64,000 nt of DNA from Anthonomus grandis grandis. Its lineage: Eukaryota; Arthropoda; Insecta; Coleoptera; Curculionidae. Where the stretch lies: positions 1,736,001 through 1,800,000 of the forward strand of contig NC_065556.1 in the NCBI RefSeq assembly GCF_022605725.1. The letters run 5' to 3'. The notes beneath the pieces were generated by a model. The model saw only the letters and a program-made list of their open reading frames with translations. It ran no database searches and had not been told where the DNA came from. Shown piece by piece: positions 1 through 12,499 of this stretch; position 1 is the first letter of the stretch, and every line of letters starts with the position of its first letter. The position numbers were made by a program, and so were the translations under genes.

Positions 1-192
1 TTTCAAGAAAATTCTGGCCCGATGTCGATCTGTAATTCGATGTTTGAATATCGGCTTGAACTGAAGTCTTAAGTGAGGTTGAGTCGTCAAATTCACATAC
101 TTCTCGACGATGTGGCTAAACGACAATTTATATTTTTCTTTTTCTTTTTAATAATAAGCATTAATTTCTCACACGCTAACACCCAAATAAAA
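1..192. other. Unassigned sequence at window edge
   Basis: No gene is recognisable. It lies just inside the element whose terminus is at 505, so it may be the interior of a mariner-like transposon that continues out of the window. Confidence 0.3.
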
Positions 193-505
193 GAAAATTG
201 ATGATCGAAAAATAACAAAACGTCGGATTATTTTTTGTGCGTCATGTTGTAAAGCATTACAAGTGCCAATGAAAAATTGTTTTTAGTTTTTCGATATCTC
301 TTTAAACAAAGTCGGTGGAAGGTAAAAACGATTTTGACAAATTTCGTTTTTTTTGGATATCTCTGGAAGTATCCGGAATTTTAAAATGTTTTAAACGTCA
401 TTTTATTAAGCTCCAAATTGCGCAACTTTGCCTCTATTTAACTGACCCCGTAAGTCTTACGGTATCCGAGATCCCGATCGTCACCCTCGAATTTGGAACA
501 CCCTG
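193..505. repeat. Detached terminal repeat of a mariner-like element
   Basis: This stretch is the reverse complement, with scattered differences, of 21639-21957. Both carry the block that reads as a CATTGGGATCTCGG-type motif about 30 bp from the tip, also found in the TIR at 10659. The outer tip is at 505 (ACACCCTG), so the element extends leftwards. The expected TA next to the tip is CA here. Short reading frames inside it are not coding. Confidence 0.7.
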
Positions 506-2100
506 CACACGTTCTTAAAGACACGGGCAAAGTCTGACACAATTTGTTTTAGATCTTCATATGAATCAAATGAGTTCTTCATAGATGCAGGAATCCATGA
601 CATATGCTTATCCTCTATGAATGTTGGATATCAGGTTGGTCCAAATTACTTTGTTCCACTGCCGCTCTAAATAGAGCTGTTGATGTCATTCGGGTCTATG
701 TATGTTTGTAAATTTTGCAGCTATGATAACCGTCTGTGTCCTGCTGAATTTTGACTATCTATTTTCACCTGAACGACGAGTTAAAGAAGGTAGCAGTTTC
801 CATTTCAGATGACATGTCTGAAGTATTCCAATTTTATTACGTTTTGGTTCTTCAAAAGTACTTATTTACCCAATCCAGTTTACGTACCAGAATTATCATT
901 AACCCATCTAGGTTCAAAAAGATTGCGTGTTTATTTTTTAATTTATTTATAAGGCGATACTCAACATCTATACAGTTCTTTTGCAGTTCTCCTTTTACTC
1001 TCTATTAGGTGATTAAATTAGCTCATTTGCCCGGAAGAAATTAAAATATTCTTCCAAGTAATTGAGCTTATTACACTCTTTTCTCACTAAAAACTGATTA
1101 AATTCCGTCAATTTTCTGGACAAATTTAACATATTTTTTCATTTAGCAATAGAAAATTTGCATTCTAAGTTGAAGCTACTATCAAAAACCGGGGAATGAA
1201 ATATCAATAATCCTTGGAAACTATAAAATAATTAAGTGGCTTTCCAAACTACATATAAATTATTGGCACTCGCTTAATAACATTATCCAGAGACATTCTG
1301 ACTCGCTCACACATACATACACACACCCACACACACACGTAGTAAACTTACAGTCCGATGCAGTAGTTTTCAACTTAGTAAAGGAACTAGCCCTGATAAG
1401 CGAGACGAGAGGAGTTTGGCAAACTTTTAGTTCGATTTCCTGGTTTCAAGATTCTCTGTATTCGACTCTCCTTACTCATAAAAAATGTATGTCTTTACAC
1501 GTTGTTTGCGTTGCTGTTAAAAGTTTTGTTTCGAACGAGGGGGGGCATTAACAGATTTTCCATTAGGGATTTTGCGATAGCGGATTATAAGTTATGCAAA
1601 AGGTTAATAATTTAAAAAGAAATTCATATTTAATGATGAAAGTTATACTAAGGAATTTCTTGAATTTAATTAAAAGTTTGTAGAATTGTTTTTCAATTCA
1701 ACAATATAAATGTCATAATAAATATAGATTGGTAATGCTTTTAAGATTAAATATAAATTAGAAATGACGAAAAACTAATTAAATAATGTTGGTTAGCTCT
1801 ATTGTTTGTCATGATTAAATGAAAGAAATGTCAGGTGTATTTCAAGCAAGACTTTTATATTATTTGCAGACAAAGTGCTTTCGGCTACAAGGCCATGTTT
1901 AGTGCTAACTGAAGAGTCACGAGAAAAGGAATTAAGGATTTAAAACAAGAAATAATGAAGAAGGGTTAAAGAACTCATTATACATGACGTAAGCACATCG
2001 CGAAATACTAAATTAACATAGAATAATAATAATAATACTATTATGATGATTTTTAACAGTGGTCGACTTGTCGTGCTAATAGTCGAAGTATATACACATA
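506..2100. other. AT-rich spacer without recognised genes
   Basis: Both strands were scanned and no protein family was recognised; the open frame at 751-1008 resembles nothing known to me. A CA-rich microsatellite lies at about 1308-1338. Confidence 0.5.
1308..1338. repeat. CA-rich microsatellite
   Basis: Interrupted CA dinucleotide repeat with two TACA units near the start. Confidence 0.8.
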
Positions 2101-2436
2101 CAGGGTGTTCATTTGAAAACTTTCCACCACGGATTTATCGAAAACCACTGTATAAAAAAAAAACGCCGAAATACGTCAAAAGGTTTGTCAAGGAGGACAA
2201 CTTTATATTCTAAAATTCCTTCACCCCCTTTCACCCTCTGCCCCCAGGGTCATCCCCTTAAAAATTTTAAATGGCAAGGGGTATCGAGTAATAGCTTGAT
2301 TAAAAGGTCCTTCCAAGTCTTTTATTTTGACGTTTGATTTTTTTAAATCGGTCGATTCGTTTTCGAGAAAATTAGAAAAATCTTTGTTTATCTTAATTTG
2401 TTCAGATAGAAAGCAAAAACATGAAAATATCAGTTT

Positions 2437-3562
2437 TTATTTCAATAAGTGTTCAAAATGTTGCCCGTTTTTGGCCAAACAATGATTTAGGCGATGTTCA
2501 AATTTCTGACGGATATTTTCAAAAACATGTTATAGGATATCATGGCAGCTGTCGATGATGCGTTGACGAAGTTCATCTAAACTTTCAGGTTGGGGAGTAA
2601 ACACAATAGATTTCAAATGACCCCATAGGAAAAAGTCTAACGGCGTTATATCAGGAGATCTAGCGGGCCATTTTATAGGCCCCCTTCGCCCTCTCCATTT
2701 ATCTAGAAACTCGTCGTCTAGCCATTGCTGAACGGGAAGAACATAGTAAGGAGGAGCGCCGTCTTGCTGGAAATATATTTCAGCCTTATCAAGTATAGGG
2801 TTTCCATAATCATCTATTTGGTTTTCAATGGATTCAGTGATAAGCGGATTGATGGTATTTTCCAACATATTCAAATAAATGTCGCCATTTAAATTTCCCT
2901 TAATATATAATAGCCCAATCACTTTATTTCCTAAAATGCCTGCCCATACATTAATTTTTTGAGGGTACTGGGTATGCCCTTATACAAATGCATGAGGATT
3001 TTCATTGCTCCAATATCTACAGTTATGCTTATTAACAAATCCATTTAGATAAAATGGGCATTCATCGCTGAAGCAGATATTCTTTACATGAATAGTATTA
3101 TCATTAATCGCTTCAGTTATTTTTTCACAAAACTTAACTCGCCTATCGAAATCATCGTCGGTTAACTCTTGCAATATTTTCATTTTGAATGGGTGAAATT
3201 TATGAAGTTTGGTAACTGTGTGAACAGAGCCTAATGAAATACCAGTGGCAGCAACAATTTTGCCTAATGAGTATTAGTATTTATGTAGTATTTGCCTAAT
3301 GAGTATAAGTATTAGGATTTATTCCAAAATGACCCAAAACTTCAATTTGAGCGGCTTCATCCAAAATTCGCCGATATTCACGTTTTTTATTTGCAACAGA
3401 TCCAGTTGCAGTAAACTTAGTAACAAGGTCCAAAACATACCTATGCAAAGTTATCTTCTCCGAATGTCTGGTATTAAACGCGCCGGCAGTTTGCCGAGCA
3501 CATTGATTTTGGGCACCATAAATTAGAATAATTTCGACTCTTTCGGCTAGTGTGTAAACTAT
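2437..3562 (-). pseudogene. DD41D mariner-like transposase, disabled
   Basis: Cut-and-paste transposase of about 360 codons that would bind the TIRs and cleave at TA. From the N-terminus the frame shows a helix-turn-helix region (TLAERVEIILIYG), a segment ending CFSDECPFYLNG with the first catalytic Asp, then QQDGAPPY and RSPDITPLDFFLWG. There are 41 residues between the Asp of QQDG and that of PLDF. It ends in HFEHLLK. Damage visible: the likely start codon reads ATA (about 3560-3562), TAA stops occur at 2982-2980 and 2532-2530 in the same frame, and a short repeated insertion (tttgcctaatgagta, twice) sits near 3255-3305 between the two halves. All three catalytic Asp codons survive, so decay is moderate. 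Confidence 0.85.
3255..3310. repeat. Local duplication inside transposase gene
   Basis: The words tttgcctaatgagta and agtatttatgtagta are repeated within about 50 bp and interrupt the helix-turn-helix part of the transposase frame. It looks like slippage or a filler insertion. Confidence 0.55.
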
Positions 3563-4221
3563 TTAAAGTAAAATCTTCAATTCAACAAATAAATTTTTAC
3601 TATTCCAAGACTGTCACAAATGTAACTGACGGCAAAATAAATTCTTTATTTTCCTTGGCAACTATAAATAACTAAGCAGGTTTAACAATAAATACAGTTC
3701 GCCCAGGATATCTGTGTTGATAAAAAGAGTGCGGAAAAAAATTCAGGTTGTTATTTAGTTTTTTCCACGTCTAATCTTCTATTCGGAATTGCTGTTGATG
3801 TTGGTAGTTTCTGCTTTAAATTATAAATGAATTGTAGATTTGGAAAACCCCAACCGGCAACATTTTGAGCATTTATTGAATTAAAAACCTACATTTTCAT
3901 GTTTTTGTTTTCTATCTGAACAAATTAAGATAAACAAAGATTTTTCTAATTTTCTCGAAAACGAATCGACCGATTTAAAAAAATCAAACGTCAAAATAAA
4001 AAACTTGGAAGGACCTTTTAAACAAGCTATTACTCGATACCCCTTGCCATTTAAAATTTTTAAGGGGATCACCCTGGGGGGCAGAGGGTAAAAGGGGGTG
4101 GAGTAATTTTAGGTTAGAAAGTTGTCCCCCTTGACAAACCTTTTGACGTATGTCGGCGTTTTTTTTTTAAATGGTGGTTTTCGATAAATCCGTGGTGGGA
4201 AGTTTTCAAATGAACACCCTG

Positions 4222-4977
4222 TATAGATATTCACCGATGATTCATTGCTGCACCATACTGAAGTGAATCAAAGAACTAAATTTTAAGATACCCTAACTGT
4301 ACTATATTATTTTAAAGAAATGAAGTAGTAATAGTGTAACCCTCAAACACTCAATCTTAACTAAAAATTATTTCAATATTCATAGAGGCATTTATTATTA
4401 ATTTCTTGCTGTCAACCTTTTAAATTATATTTGTGTTATCCCTGTAATTTAATTAGTCAAAATAAATTGTTATTTAGGTAGCAAATTTTCGATTTGTGAT
4501 TCTATTTAATAAAATAATATTACTATAAGTTCTAATTAATTAAATGCATTCCAATATTGAAAAGGAGGATTTATGCAAAAATTAGTGGCAACAATTTTAA
4601 GCTGTCACAATATCTATTGTTTTCATATAACGTTGCTTTTCTACTAGTTAAATTATTATAAATACGTGGAATTGAGTTCTTATTATTATACCTAATATTC
4701 AAGTTATCAACGGTATCAGGAAAATGAGTCTTTCTTTAAGACAGACATCTTCTCCTAGATGGTTACTTAAATATTTTTATAAAAAATACGTCAAAATGCA
4801 AAAGTCTACGCATATCCGATAGTAATAGCTATCTAATATCCCAATACAGATGAGATACATGGTCACATTTTCAAAGGCAAAAGAGGTGACATTGAAAAAA
4901 ACTTCAAAATACAAGTTTTAAACAATCAAGTAATAATGTAGATAACTTAAGAAGGTAAAATCTTGGAATAGTATATA
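4222..4977. other. AT-rich spacer
   Basis: About 750 bp between two mariner-like elements. I see no reading frame with a recognisable family and no repeat structure. Confidence 0.5.
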
Positions 4978-5439
4978 CCGGGTGGTGCGTCGCCGAGCGG
5001 AACATAGGAAATCCCATCTATATTTTATGAAGGTCAATTATTGGCTTTCCTATACATTTTACAGAAAAAAATGTAAGATAACTTTTTGAAGAGACAAATC
5101 TGGTAAACCCTCGTGCAAAGTTTCAAAAAATTTTAATTAGCGAATCTTGAATTATTTAATAAAATGTTATTGCAAAATCACCAAATTTTCGGTTCAGGTA
5201 AAACCAGATACCAGCAAACACGCTGTTGTAAGGCTTTGTCAAATCTGACGTACAGCTGAATACAAGAAATGTTTTTTTTTTCGTTTTATCAATCTTACAA
5301 CCTTACATTGAAAGTAAGACACGTTAACATTACTTTTTTATTTAAACTTTTATTTAATATACCGATGAAGTTAAACATATAACAATTATTATTATCGATT
5401 ATTAAAAAAATAATTTTATCATACTTAGAATTTAATTAA

Positions 5440-5642
5440 AGCAATAGCAGTATCTGAAATGTTTTTAATTTATTTTTCCATTAAGCCTATCTGGTCCATT
5501 TCAACCATTAAACCTATTGTTAGTAAATTCGAGTCCAAAGACATTGCAATAAATAATTGTAAATGTTTAACTCAGAAGATCGAAAATAGATTTGAAAAAA
5601 GAGAGAACAGAACTCTTAATATTTTACTAAGTGTGGAAAAAT
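5440..5642 (+). pseudogene. Inverted duplicate of transposase N-terminal segment
   Basis: On the plus strand this 200-bp stretch encodes peptides such as STIKPIVSKFESKD and RTLNILLSVE. The transposase proper encodes the matching STIKSIVNKFESKG and RDLNILLSVE on the minus strand at about 6447-6645. The nucleotide match (for example agcagtatctgaaatgtttt) shows an inverted duplication inside the same element, not convergence. The two copies have diverged by roughly 15-20%. The coding potential is incidental. Confidence 0.8.
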
Positions 5643-5668
5643 AAAATAAAATAAAATAAAATAAAATA
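5641..5668. repeat. AAAAT pentamer microsatellite
   Basis: About five tandem ATAAA/AAAAT units directly after the inverted duplicate at 5440-5642. Confidence 0.8.
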
Positions 5669-5709
5669 CAATAACTTTTTTAAAAATAATAGAGAATTAC
5701 ATAAAAACA

Positions 5710-6720
5710 TCAATTGATCAAATGTTCAAATAACCCCCCATTAACAGCTAAACAATATCCTAACCGATCATAAAATTCATTTCCAACGTAACTAAGTTGA
5801 TATAGGGAAATTTTATTACATTCTAACGAAATTGCGTTTTGTAACTGGTTTAAATTCTCAAATTTTACACTTTTTAAATGACTCCACAAAAAGAAGTCAT
5901 TCGGTGAAAGATCAGGTGACCTGGCTGGCCAAAGTATCCGGTACCGTGGACCAATAATATTGACGTTAAAAGCATTTTTCAAGCATTTTTCTGAACAACT
6001 TCTTTCAAGGCGGGTCCAATTTGATTTTGAAATAAGTCCAAATAGGTTTCAGCTGTTAGGTTATAGTCCATAAAAAAGGATCCAATGATATGGTGTCTGA
6101 TAATTCCCACGAATACATTTCGTTTTGGGGATATTGTGTCCGAGTATGAACAAAGCGATGTTATTGGCTCCAATACCGGCAATTTTGAACATTAAATTTG
6201 GTTCACTATTAAGGGTAAATGTAAATTTATCGGGAAAAGAAATATTTCTTAAAAAATTCTTATCATTATTTGCTCTTTCCATAATTTCAAATCAAAATGC
6301 CATTCTTCGCTCTTCATCTCCTTGCTGCAGCTCTTGATGTTTTTCGAATTTATTTGAATAATATTTGTGTTTTTTTAAAGTGCTCAATACCGTTGTATGA
6401 TGTTTATTTACCTCTTGCCCAAGAACCCTCGTACTAACTATCTTGTTTTCCTCCACACTCAGTAGAATATTAAGATCTCGGTTCTCTCTTTCTTGGGCTC
6501 TATTTTTGATATCCTGAGTTGAATATTTACAATTATTTATTACGGTACCTTTGGACTCGAACTTATTGACAATACTTTTAATAGTTGAAATGGACGAAAT
6601 GGGCTTGGTGGGGAAATAAACTGAAAACATTTCAGATACTGCTCTAAAACTATTTCCCGCATAATGCCACTTAATTATAGCTATTTTTTCGTCGATTGAA
6701 TAATTCATACTTATTTTCAA
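5710..6720 (-). pseudogene. Mariner-like transposase remnant lacking second catalytic Asp
   Basis: The N-terminal part (6720 down to 6292) is open and carries a helix-turn-helix type region (YSIDEKIAIIKWHYAGNSFR, then STIKSIVNKFESKG). The next part (about 6290-5980) holds NISFPDKFTFTLN with the first catalytic Asp, but needs frame changes. The C-terminal part (5982-5710) has RILWPARSPDLSPNDFFLW and ends FEHLIN. Where relatives have QQDGAPPH and about 25 more residues, the gene jumps from VQKNA directly to sequence just before RSPD, so the second Asp is deleted. It cannot encode an active enzyme. SPDLSPNDFFLW groups it with the DD41D-like transposases. Confidence 0.8.
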
Positions 6721-7020
6721 ATATCGACTGTCACTGATTTATTGACACTTTTCCTCACGTCAGTGACAATATTCATTTTACTGGTGCCCGTTTGATTTTA
6801 CCTGAACCGAAAATTTGCTAATTTTGTAATTACATTTAATTGAATAATTCAAGATTTGCTTATTAAAATTTTTTAAAACTTTGCACAAGGGTTTGCCAGA
6901 TTGGTCTCTTAAAAAAGTTATCTTACATTTTTTCTATAAAATGTACAGGGAAGCCAATAATTGACTCCCATAAAATTTACATGGGTTTTCCTATGTTCTG
7001 CTCAGCGACGCACCACCCGG

Positions 7021-7849
7021 TATAGTCATCAGGACTATTAAGTATTCTGTATTTAACTCTTTAATGGAATCCTTTAGACTTGTGAAGTATATTACGAAAT
7101 TTTTCGTATGACATTAAGTTGTGATATTATTAAATGCCTATAAATTTCAGATTAAAGACATAACAATGAGAGATTAATAACACGGCATAATAATAATTCG
7201 CAACATATATTGGAATCTTTGGGGATATATTCATTTGTAACAAATGGCAATATATCTTATATTAACATCTAAAGGAGAGTTCGCCAAGATTTCCTCCTAT
7301 CCCCCTTACTATTCAAAGCAAATATAGTTAAAACATTGTTAGACGCAGCAAAAATAAATAGTAATGGTTGATCTGGTAAGACAACAAAACTTTTTCTTTT
7401 GTCTCTCTCTTTTTTTTTAATTGTTACTTATATTCTTAGTTAAGCACAAGGTGGATTTAGATAATCCAGTAAGAGATTTAAAGTGGACTGTATTTGTGTG
7501 ATACAGATCACAAAGAAGTCGTCTTCTCTCTGGTCTCCGTTCAGCACAAACCAAAGGAATTTGGAAATTTAAAGGCTATCGTACACGCGCAGATTTGTTG
7601 TTGTTAAAACTTAAAAAATATTAATTAAATTCGTTATAATAAAAGGAGAAAATTAAATTAAATGAAATGGTAGTTTTTATTTGGAGAGAAAAACAAAAAA
7701 TATTATAAAAAGAAAAAATTTAAACTATTTGGACGTTCACAAACTAAATGAGGACGGACCAGGTAATATGATTAACAATATAAGGTACGCAAACAACCCT
7801 GTGGTTATGGGAAAATCTGAAGAAGAACTATAAAAATAATAATAATAAC
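7021..7849. other. AT-rich spacer
   Basis: No recognised gene. The last hundred bases may belong to the 5' part of the following non-LTR element, but translation there is too degraded to support this. Confidence 0.45.
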
Positions 7850-7854
7850 CAGGC

Positions 7855-8745
7855 CAAAATCACGTCCAAAATGACTGGATTAAGAAATTGTGGTAAACAC
7901 ATCAACAACTGATCGACCTTTAAAACGACGTGCTTATAAATCTTCAAAATTTGCCCAATTTTTTAACAGAAGGTACTGCTTACCTCTTATCCAAGGACTG
8001 ACAAAACACTCAAGATCCGGTCAAATACTCTATAAACTAATTACATCTTGCATTACAGAATGGACTTACAGACATTGTGACTAAATAAGCATCACAGCGG
8101 CTTAACAGACAGGATGTACCAGAGGTGCCATGGGGTGTAAAGAACAACTAATTATCGACTCCGTAGTTTGCAATCAGGCATTTAACAATAAGAGAAATCT
8201 TTTCGCCACATAAATTGACTAACGAAAAGCTTTGGATGCAGTTCCATATAAATGGCTTATTTATGTACTTAAATTGTACAAAATATATAACCACATAATT
8301 TCCTTTTTAGAATTCACTATAGCATCTTGGCGAACATCGATAAAACTCCGGGTGCCTAAGGAAAACTTCATTGGAACTTATAGAATTCCTAATCGTAAGG
8401 GTGTATTTCAGGGAAATTCGTTAAGTCCACTTTGGTTCTCCTTGCTATGAACCCACTGTCTAGCCACATTAATTCAACTAGGTATGAATTTGGCCTAAAA
8501 TAGGTTAATAGAGAACTAACAAGAATAAACCATTTACTTTCTATGGATGACATTAAAATTCTTGCGGCAACACAAAATCATCTAGATGATATGCTTAAAA
8601 TAGTGGAAAAACTCACTAATAATATAGGAATGATCTTTGGACTAGATAAGTGCCGAACTATGAATATTATTAAGGGTAAACTACAACCAGGTGACTTTCA
8701 AACAGAAAACAGTAAGATAAATAATGCTATGGACAAATAAGAATC
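7855..8745 (+). pseudogene. Reverse transcriptase domain of R2/R4-like LINE, degenerate
   Basis: Pieces in different frames give, in order, WIKKLW, QNLPNFLTEGTAYLLSKD, an RT palm start (DAVPYKWLIYVLKLYKI at 8232), RKGVFQGNSLSPLWFSLL and MDDIKILAATQNHLDD at 8543, then GMIFGLDKCRTMNI. The MDD is the catalytic YxDD motif, and GNSLSP corresponds to the usual GDSLSP with Asp replaced by Asn. Several stops (for example at 8091 and 8451) break the frame. Confidence 0.75.
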
Positions 8746-9102
8746 CTACAAATATCTAGAAATGAAGCAGCCGCAAAGATAAACGATATAACTATGAAGA
8801 ATGAGCTGACTACTAAGTTCACTACAAGAATGCAATGACTTCTTCAATTAAGTCTAAATAGCAGAAGCTTATTTTAAGCTACTAATACATATAAAGTCAG
8901 TTCATAAACTTTCTCTTTTGGTATTATAAGATAGACTAAAACGGACATCAAAAAATTGCCTAACGAAAGCCAATAAGCATTATCCGCGCACTGCCGTGGA
9001 ACAAACTACGGTACATTGATATATGGAAAAAAAGACAAATGGTTGACACAGAGAAGTAGCTGAGTCAGCAAATTAGTAACTTGCGATCCTTTTTCTTAAG
9101 AA

Positions 9103-9917
9103 TTGCTGAAACATCAGACATTCATAGTGTCGTATGTGAAGCAGACCACTCAACACCACTTAAACTTCAGGAGCTTGAGATACCCATACACGATAGCACT
9201 GAATAAGGAAAACAGCCAGCTTGGATGGAAAAACTACTTCATGGAAGACATGTTCACGAAGTTCAACACAGTCGAGAGCATCTCGACATAGCGGCCTGGA
9301 ACTACTGGTTGACTTCAGGACAGTCATTCGTTACCCAACGGTACAAAGAGACAGATGTAGGCATGGACGTAAGACAACGGAGTCTATTCAGCATGTCGCC
9401 GGTGGATGTCAAACTTTTGCACCAACGGAATATAAAAAACGGCATGATCTAGTTGCAAAGATACTACATCACGAGGTTGCAGAAAAACTAAACCTCTTAA
9501 CATATTATAACTATAAGCTGGAACCCGTTCTTTAAAATGAGCAACACAAATTGTATTGGGATCGCACTGTACTTACAAACCAAGGAGTAGGTAACAATAG
9601 ACCTGACCTAATACTAATCTATAAAATTTCTGGAAAGACAATATTTATTGATGTAGTAATTCCTAATAATAACAACCTAAGACTGAAACATAATGAAAAG
9701 ATTGTTATGTATAGAGATCTAGAACTCCAGATACGAAGGCAATAGGAAATGAGCAAAGCGAATAACAAGAGTAATACCAAAGAGCTTGATCGAAAAGATG
9801 AACCTGCTCAACCTTAAGGAAAGTATCTTTGAGCTAATGCAGAAGTCGACGCTATTATCCACATCTCGAATCGTCAGAAACTTATTTGAAAAAGCAGAAG
9901 TTTTTAACGTCAACTAG
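9103..9917 (+). pseudogene. C-terminal endonuclease region of R2/R4-like LINE, degenerate
   Basis: The stretch encodes a degraded Cys/His cluster (DRCRHGR, ESIQHVAGGCQTF), then YKKRHDLVAKILHHEVAEKL, then NRPDLILIYKISGKTIFIDV at 9551-9745. RPD followed by IDV fits the PD-(D/E)xK restriction-like endonuclease that nicks target DNA in R2-type elements. SRIVRNLF near 9880 matches the usual tail of these proteins. Frame changes separate the parts. Confidence 0.7.
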
Positions 9918-10656
9918 TTTAAAAAACATATCATTTATTATTAACTCTTAGTTAACTATTTTTATTATTTGTGAATAAAGGTAAAAATCAGAGGCCGATA
10001 ACATGGAAAGGACTCCATTGGAACTTCATCCTTCTGATATCTGAGATATCTGGAATAAGTGAATGTTTCCCTCTTCCCCAGGGAGAAGTTCAATTGCCGT
10101 TTGGCATAAAATCTGATAATACTAATTATAATCATATTAATAATAATATTAATAATAATAAAACAGTTTATTCGTAAAAGTAGAAAAATATTACAAAATG
10201 ATTAATTCAGTTTACCAGTAAATAAACAATTATCACATAAGTAGTAGTATACTGCTTATACCTGATAACTTATGATACCTAATCCTATACATAATAATAA
10301 ACGTAGTTAAAAATAAAGAATAATAATAACAATTGTTTTTTTGTGTTGCGTCATAGCTACAGGTAATTTAGATTAATGATTTCAATATTTATTGTATTTT
10401 TTCAGATCATGTCTTGCTCAATATAATATTATCAATCAATATTAACTTTTTTTTCATAAAAAAATTCATTTCGAAGAACTGCAATTCCTTAGTTTAGTCA
10501 CCCATATATTATTTATTAAATTATTAAATCTTTCTCTACCCATCTGCTGTATCCAATTTCTAACATACATTAAAATTTTGTTTTATTTATCTCTATAAAC
10601 TACAATTTTGACAGAGAGATGGCTCCTTTGCGCAGTATGTTCATTAGCAATTTCTG
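9918..10656. other. AT-rich spacer with microsatellite-like runs
   Basis: Probably includes the 3' untranslated part of the preceding LINE (to about 10200), including AAT-rich runs at 10137-10160. Nothing else is recognised. Confidence 0.4.
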
Positions 10657-11234
10657 TACAGAGTGGCCCAAATTCGACCCTCATCATTGGGATCTCGGAA
10701 ACCGTAAGAGATAAAAGGTCGGCTAAATTAAGGCAAAGTTGAAAAAACCGAAATCTGGAAAAATTTTTTGATTTTTAAAATTGTATAATAAAATAAATAA
10801 AACTTAAAAAAAAAGAAGTAGAGGCCACTTTTTCTCCTTTATAAGATGAGGGGCAGAATTAAAATAGGACATTTCGTTTTTCAGATACCATCTTCAACTT
10901 TTTTTTTCAAATACGGCCCTGGATTTCTATTATCTTATTTTGTTAAAATACATTTTTATAAAACCTATGACGTATAAAACTATTTTATTTTTAACCGATT
11001 TAATAGCAAAAACTGAGTTTAGCAAAAAAAAAATTAATATGTACCTGCTTTTATTTTTATTAAAAACTAATGCATTCCGTATATTTTTGCAATTGGCAAT
11101 TTCATCAACAACTATGGATAAGCTGGCTAACAAAAGATGCTTCGTTTGCCGTCAAAATATGACAATAGAATTCACAACGTTGCGATTCTTTACCCTCGTT
11201 TTTTAATTATCCTTAGCAAAAATTTTATTATTTT

Positions 11235-12397
11235 CAGTATCTATTATATTGGTAATCGAAACTCGCAAATTGCATGTGAACGATATTTACAAGAATATCC
11301 CGAGCGCTAATAACCGCACTATTCATTATTTAGCACGTTGGATAGAAATTTAGGTCTTTTTGGCAGTTTTAATAAACCCCGAAATGCATATGCAGACATG
11401 TTGATGCTCAAAACGATGAAGCTATTTCAAATGGCGTAAGTTTTATAAAATAATAATATTCCATATTTCTTAAAAAAAAAACAATTAAGTTAAGAGCGCT
11501 CTCCACCTCGCGACTTTTCAACACAAAATACATTCCTAAAATTTTATAAAAATCGTTCGGATCGTGTAAGGGTCATAAAACCTTTTTTAACTGTCTAATT
11601 CATATTAGACAATAGTAACAATACCAACCTTTTGCGGTCTTTAGGGCCTGGAATAAATGTATACAGGGCATCTCTACCTATTATAGCAGTCCTAATATTT
11701 TCAAGCCACGTTTTACATAAATATAAGTAAGACATTTTGTTTAGGGTTGCAGAAAATCCTCGCGGTTCCTCACGCCAATTTTCTTTGCAACTGAATATAC
11801 CTGGGACGCAGATTCAGAGAGTTTAAAAAAAATAAGTATCGACCATATAGAATCCATATTAGCCAACTTAAGCCAGGAGACAGCGCAAGAAGGCTTGAAT
11901 TTTGCAATTGGCTTCATGCAATGTCACATGAAGATGAGAATTTTTTTAATATAATAATGAAATAATGAACATTATTACGCAAAATCCGTATCAAAATCAG
12001 AAAATTCAAAGACAGGGACGGGAATCGTTTAATGTTTGGATTGGGCTATATGGAAGCAAAGTTTTAAAACCAGTTTTCTATAATGAAAAATTTGAATTCC
12101 GAAGGATACCTAAATCTGCTGCAAAATGATATATTTGATACCCTAGATGACGAGCCGTTAAATATTGTTTAGCAATTATGGTCGCAACAGGATGGGGCAG
12201 CACCACATAATGGTATTGCTGTGTATCAGTTTTTTAATCAAACTTTTCCCAATAAGTGGATTGGAAACCAAAGAGCAGTTCGCTGGCCTGCCAGAAGCCC
12301 CGATTTGTCAGCTCTTGATTATTTTTTTATGGAGATATTTTGAAGACCGTGTATTTAAAGAAATTCCTCAGAATACAAATATTTTACCGAACTACAA
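11235..12397 (+). pseudogene. DD41D mariner-like transposase, N-terminal and catalytic part
   Basis: Degenerate plus-strand transposase. Early part: IACERYLQEYPER, then SLFSTLDRNL, GLFGSFNKPRN, a helix-turn-helix type region like that at 19848. A stretch from about 11432 to 11747 begins GTAAGT and ends TTTGTTTAG and may be an intron. After it come VAENPRGSSRQFSLQ, FNVWIGLYGSK, then SQQDGAAPHNG and WPARSPDLSALDYFF with 41 residues between the two Asp. The first catalytic Asp region is not recognisable. Stops and frameshifts are common. The gene is cut at 12397 by the next element. Confidence 0.75.
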
Positions 12398-12499
12398 TTG
12401 AAGGGTCGGGGGAAAAATCAGGTAAGTAAATTGTTCACAAGACTGAGAAAAATACAATTTAATGTTAAAAATGGTACAAACTCAGTATGAGAGCTTACC

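Larger units (their letters stand above)
2101..4221. mobile_element. DD41D mariner-like transposon, long TIRs
   Basis: A 2121-bp element bounded by TA on both sides. Its ends are CAGGGTGTTCATTTGAAAAC at 2101 and the inverted copy finishing at 4221. The TIRs are unusually long, about 330 bp (2101-2435 and 3890-4221), and include a C-rich block and the shared 19-bp box at 2254-2272 and 4049-4067. The single gene inside runs on the minus strand and is broken. Established: IS630/Tc1/mariner elements insert at TA. Inference: it belongs to the DD41D group, from the 41-residue spacing in its transposase. Confidence 0.9.
4978..7020. mobile_element. Mariner-like transposon with CCGGGTGGTGCG ends
   Basis: A 2043-bp element flanked by TA. 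The TIRs are about 230 bp (4978-5212 and 6786-7020) and start CCGGGTGGTGCGTCGC, with about 85-90% identity by eye. The tip sequence differs from the CAGGGTG group. The element carries a minus-strand transposase remnant (5710-6720) and an inverted second copy of part of that gene at 5440-5642. It is clearly non-autonomous. Confidence 0.9.
7850..9917 (+). mobile_element. R2/R4-like non-LTR retrotransposon remnant
   Basis: About 2 kb of degenerate plus-strand coding sequence in the order reverse transcriptase, zinc-knuckle region, restriction-like endonuclease. This order is typical of the R2/R4 group of site-specific or related LINEs. It is 5'-truncated (no N-terminal zinc fingers seen) and broken by several frameshifts and stops. 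A short A-rich stretch (about 10137-10200) follows, which may be its 3' end. Confidence 0.7.

Noticed and set aside
315..518. 67-codon plus-strand frame
   Set aside because: Lies entirely in a mariner-like terminal repeat found inverted at 21639-21957; non-coding.
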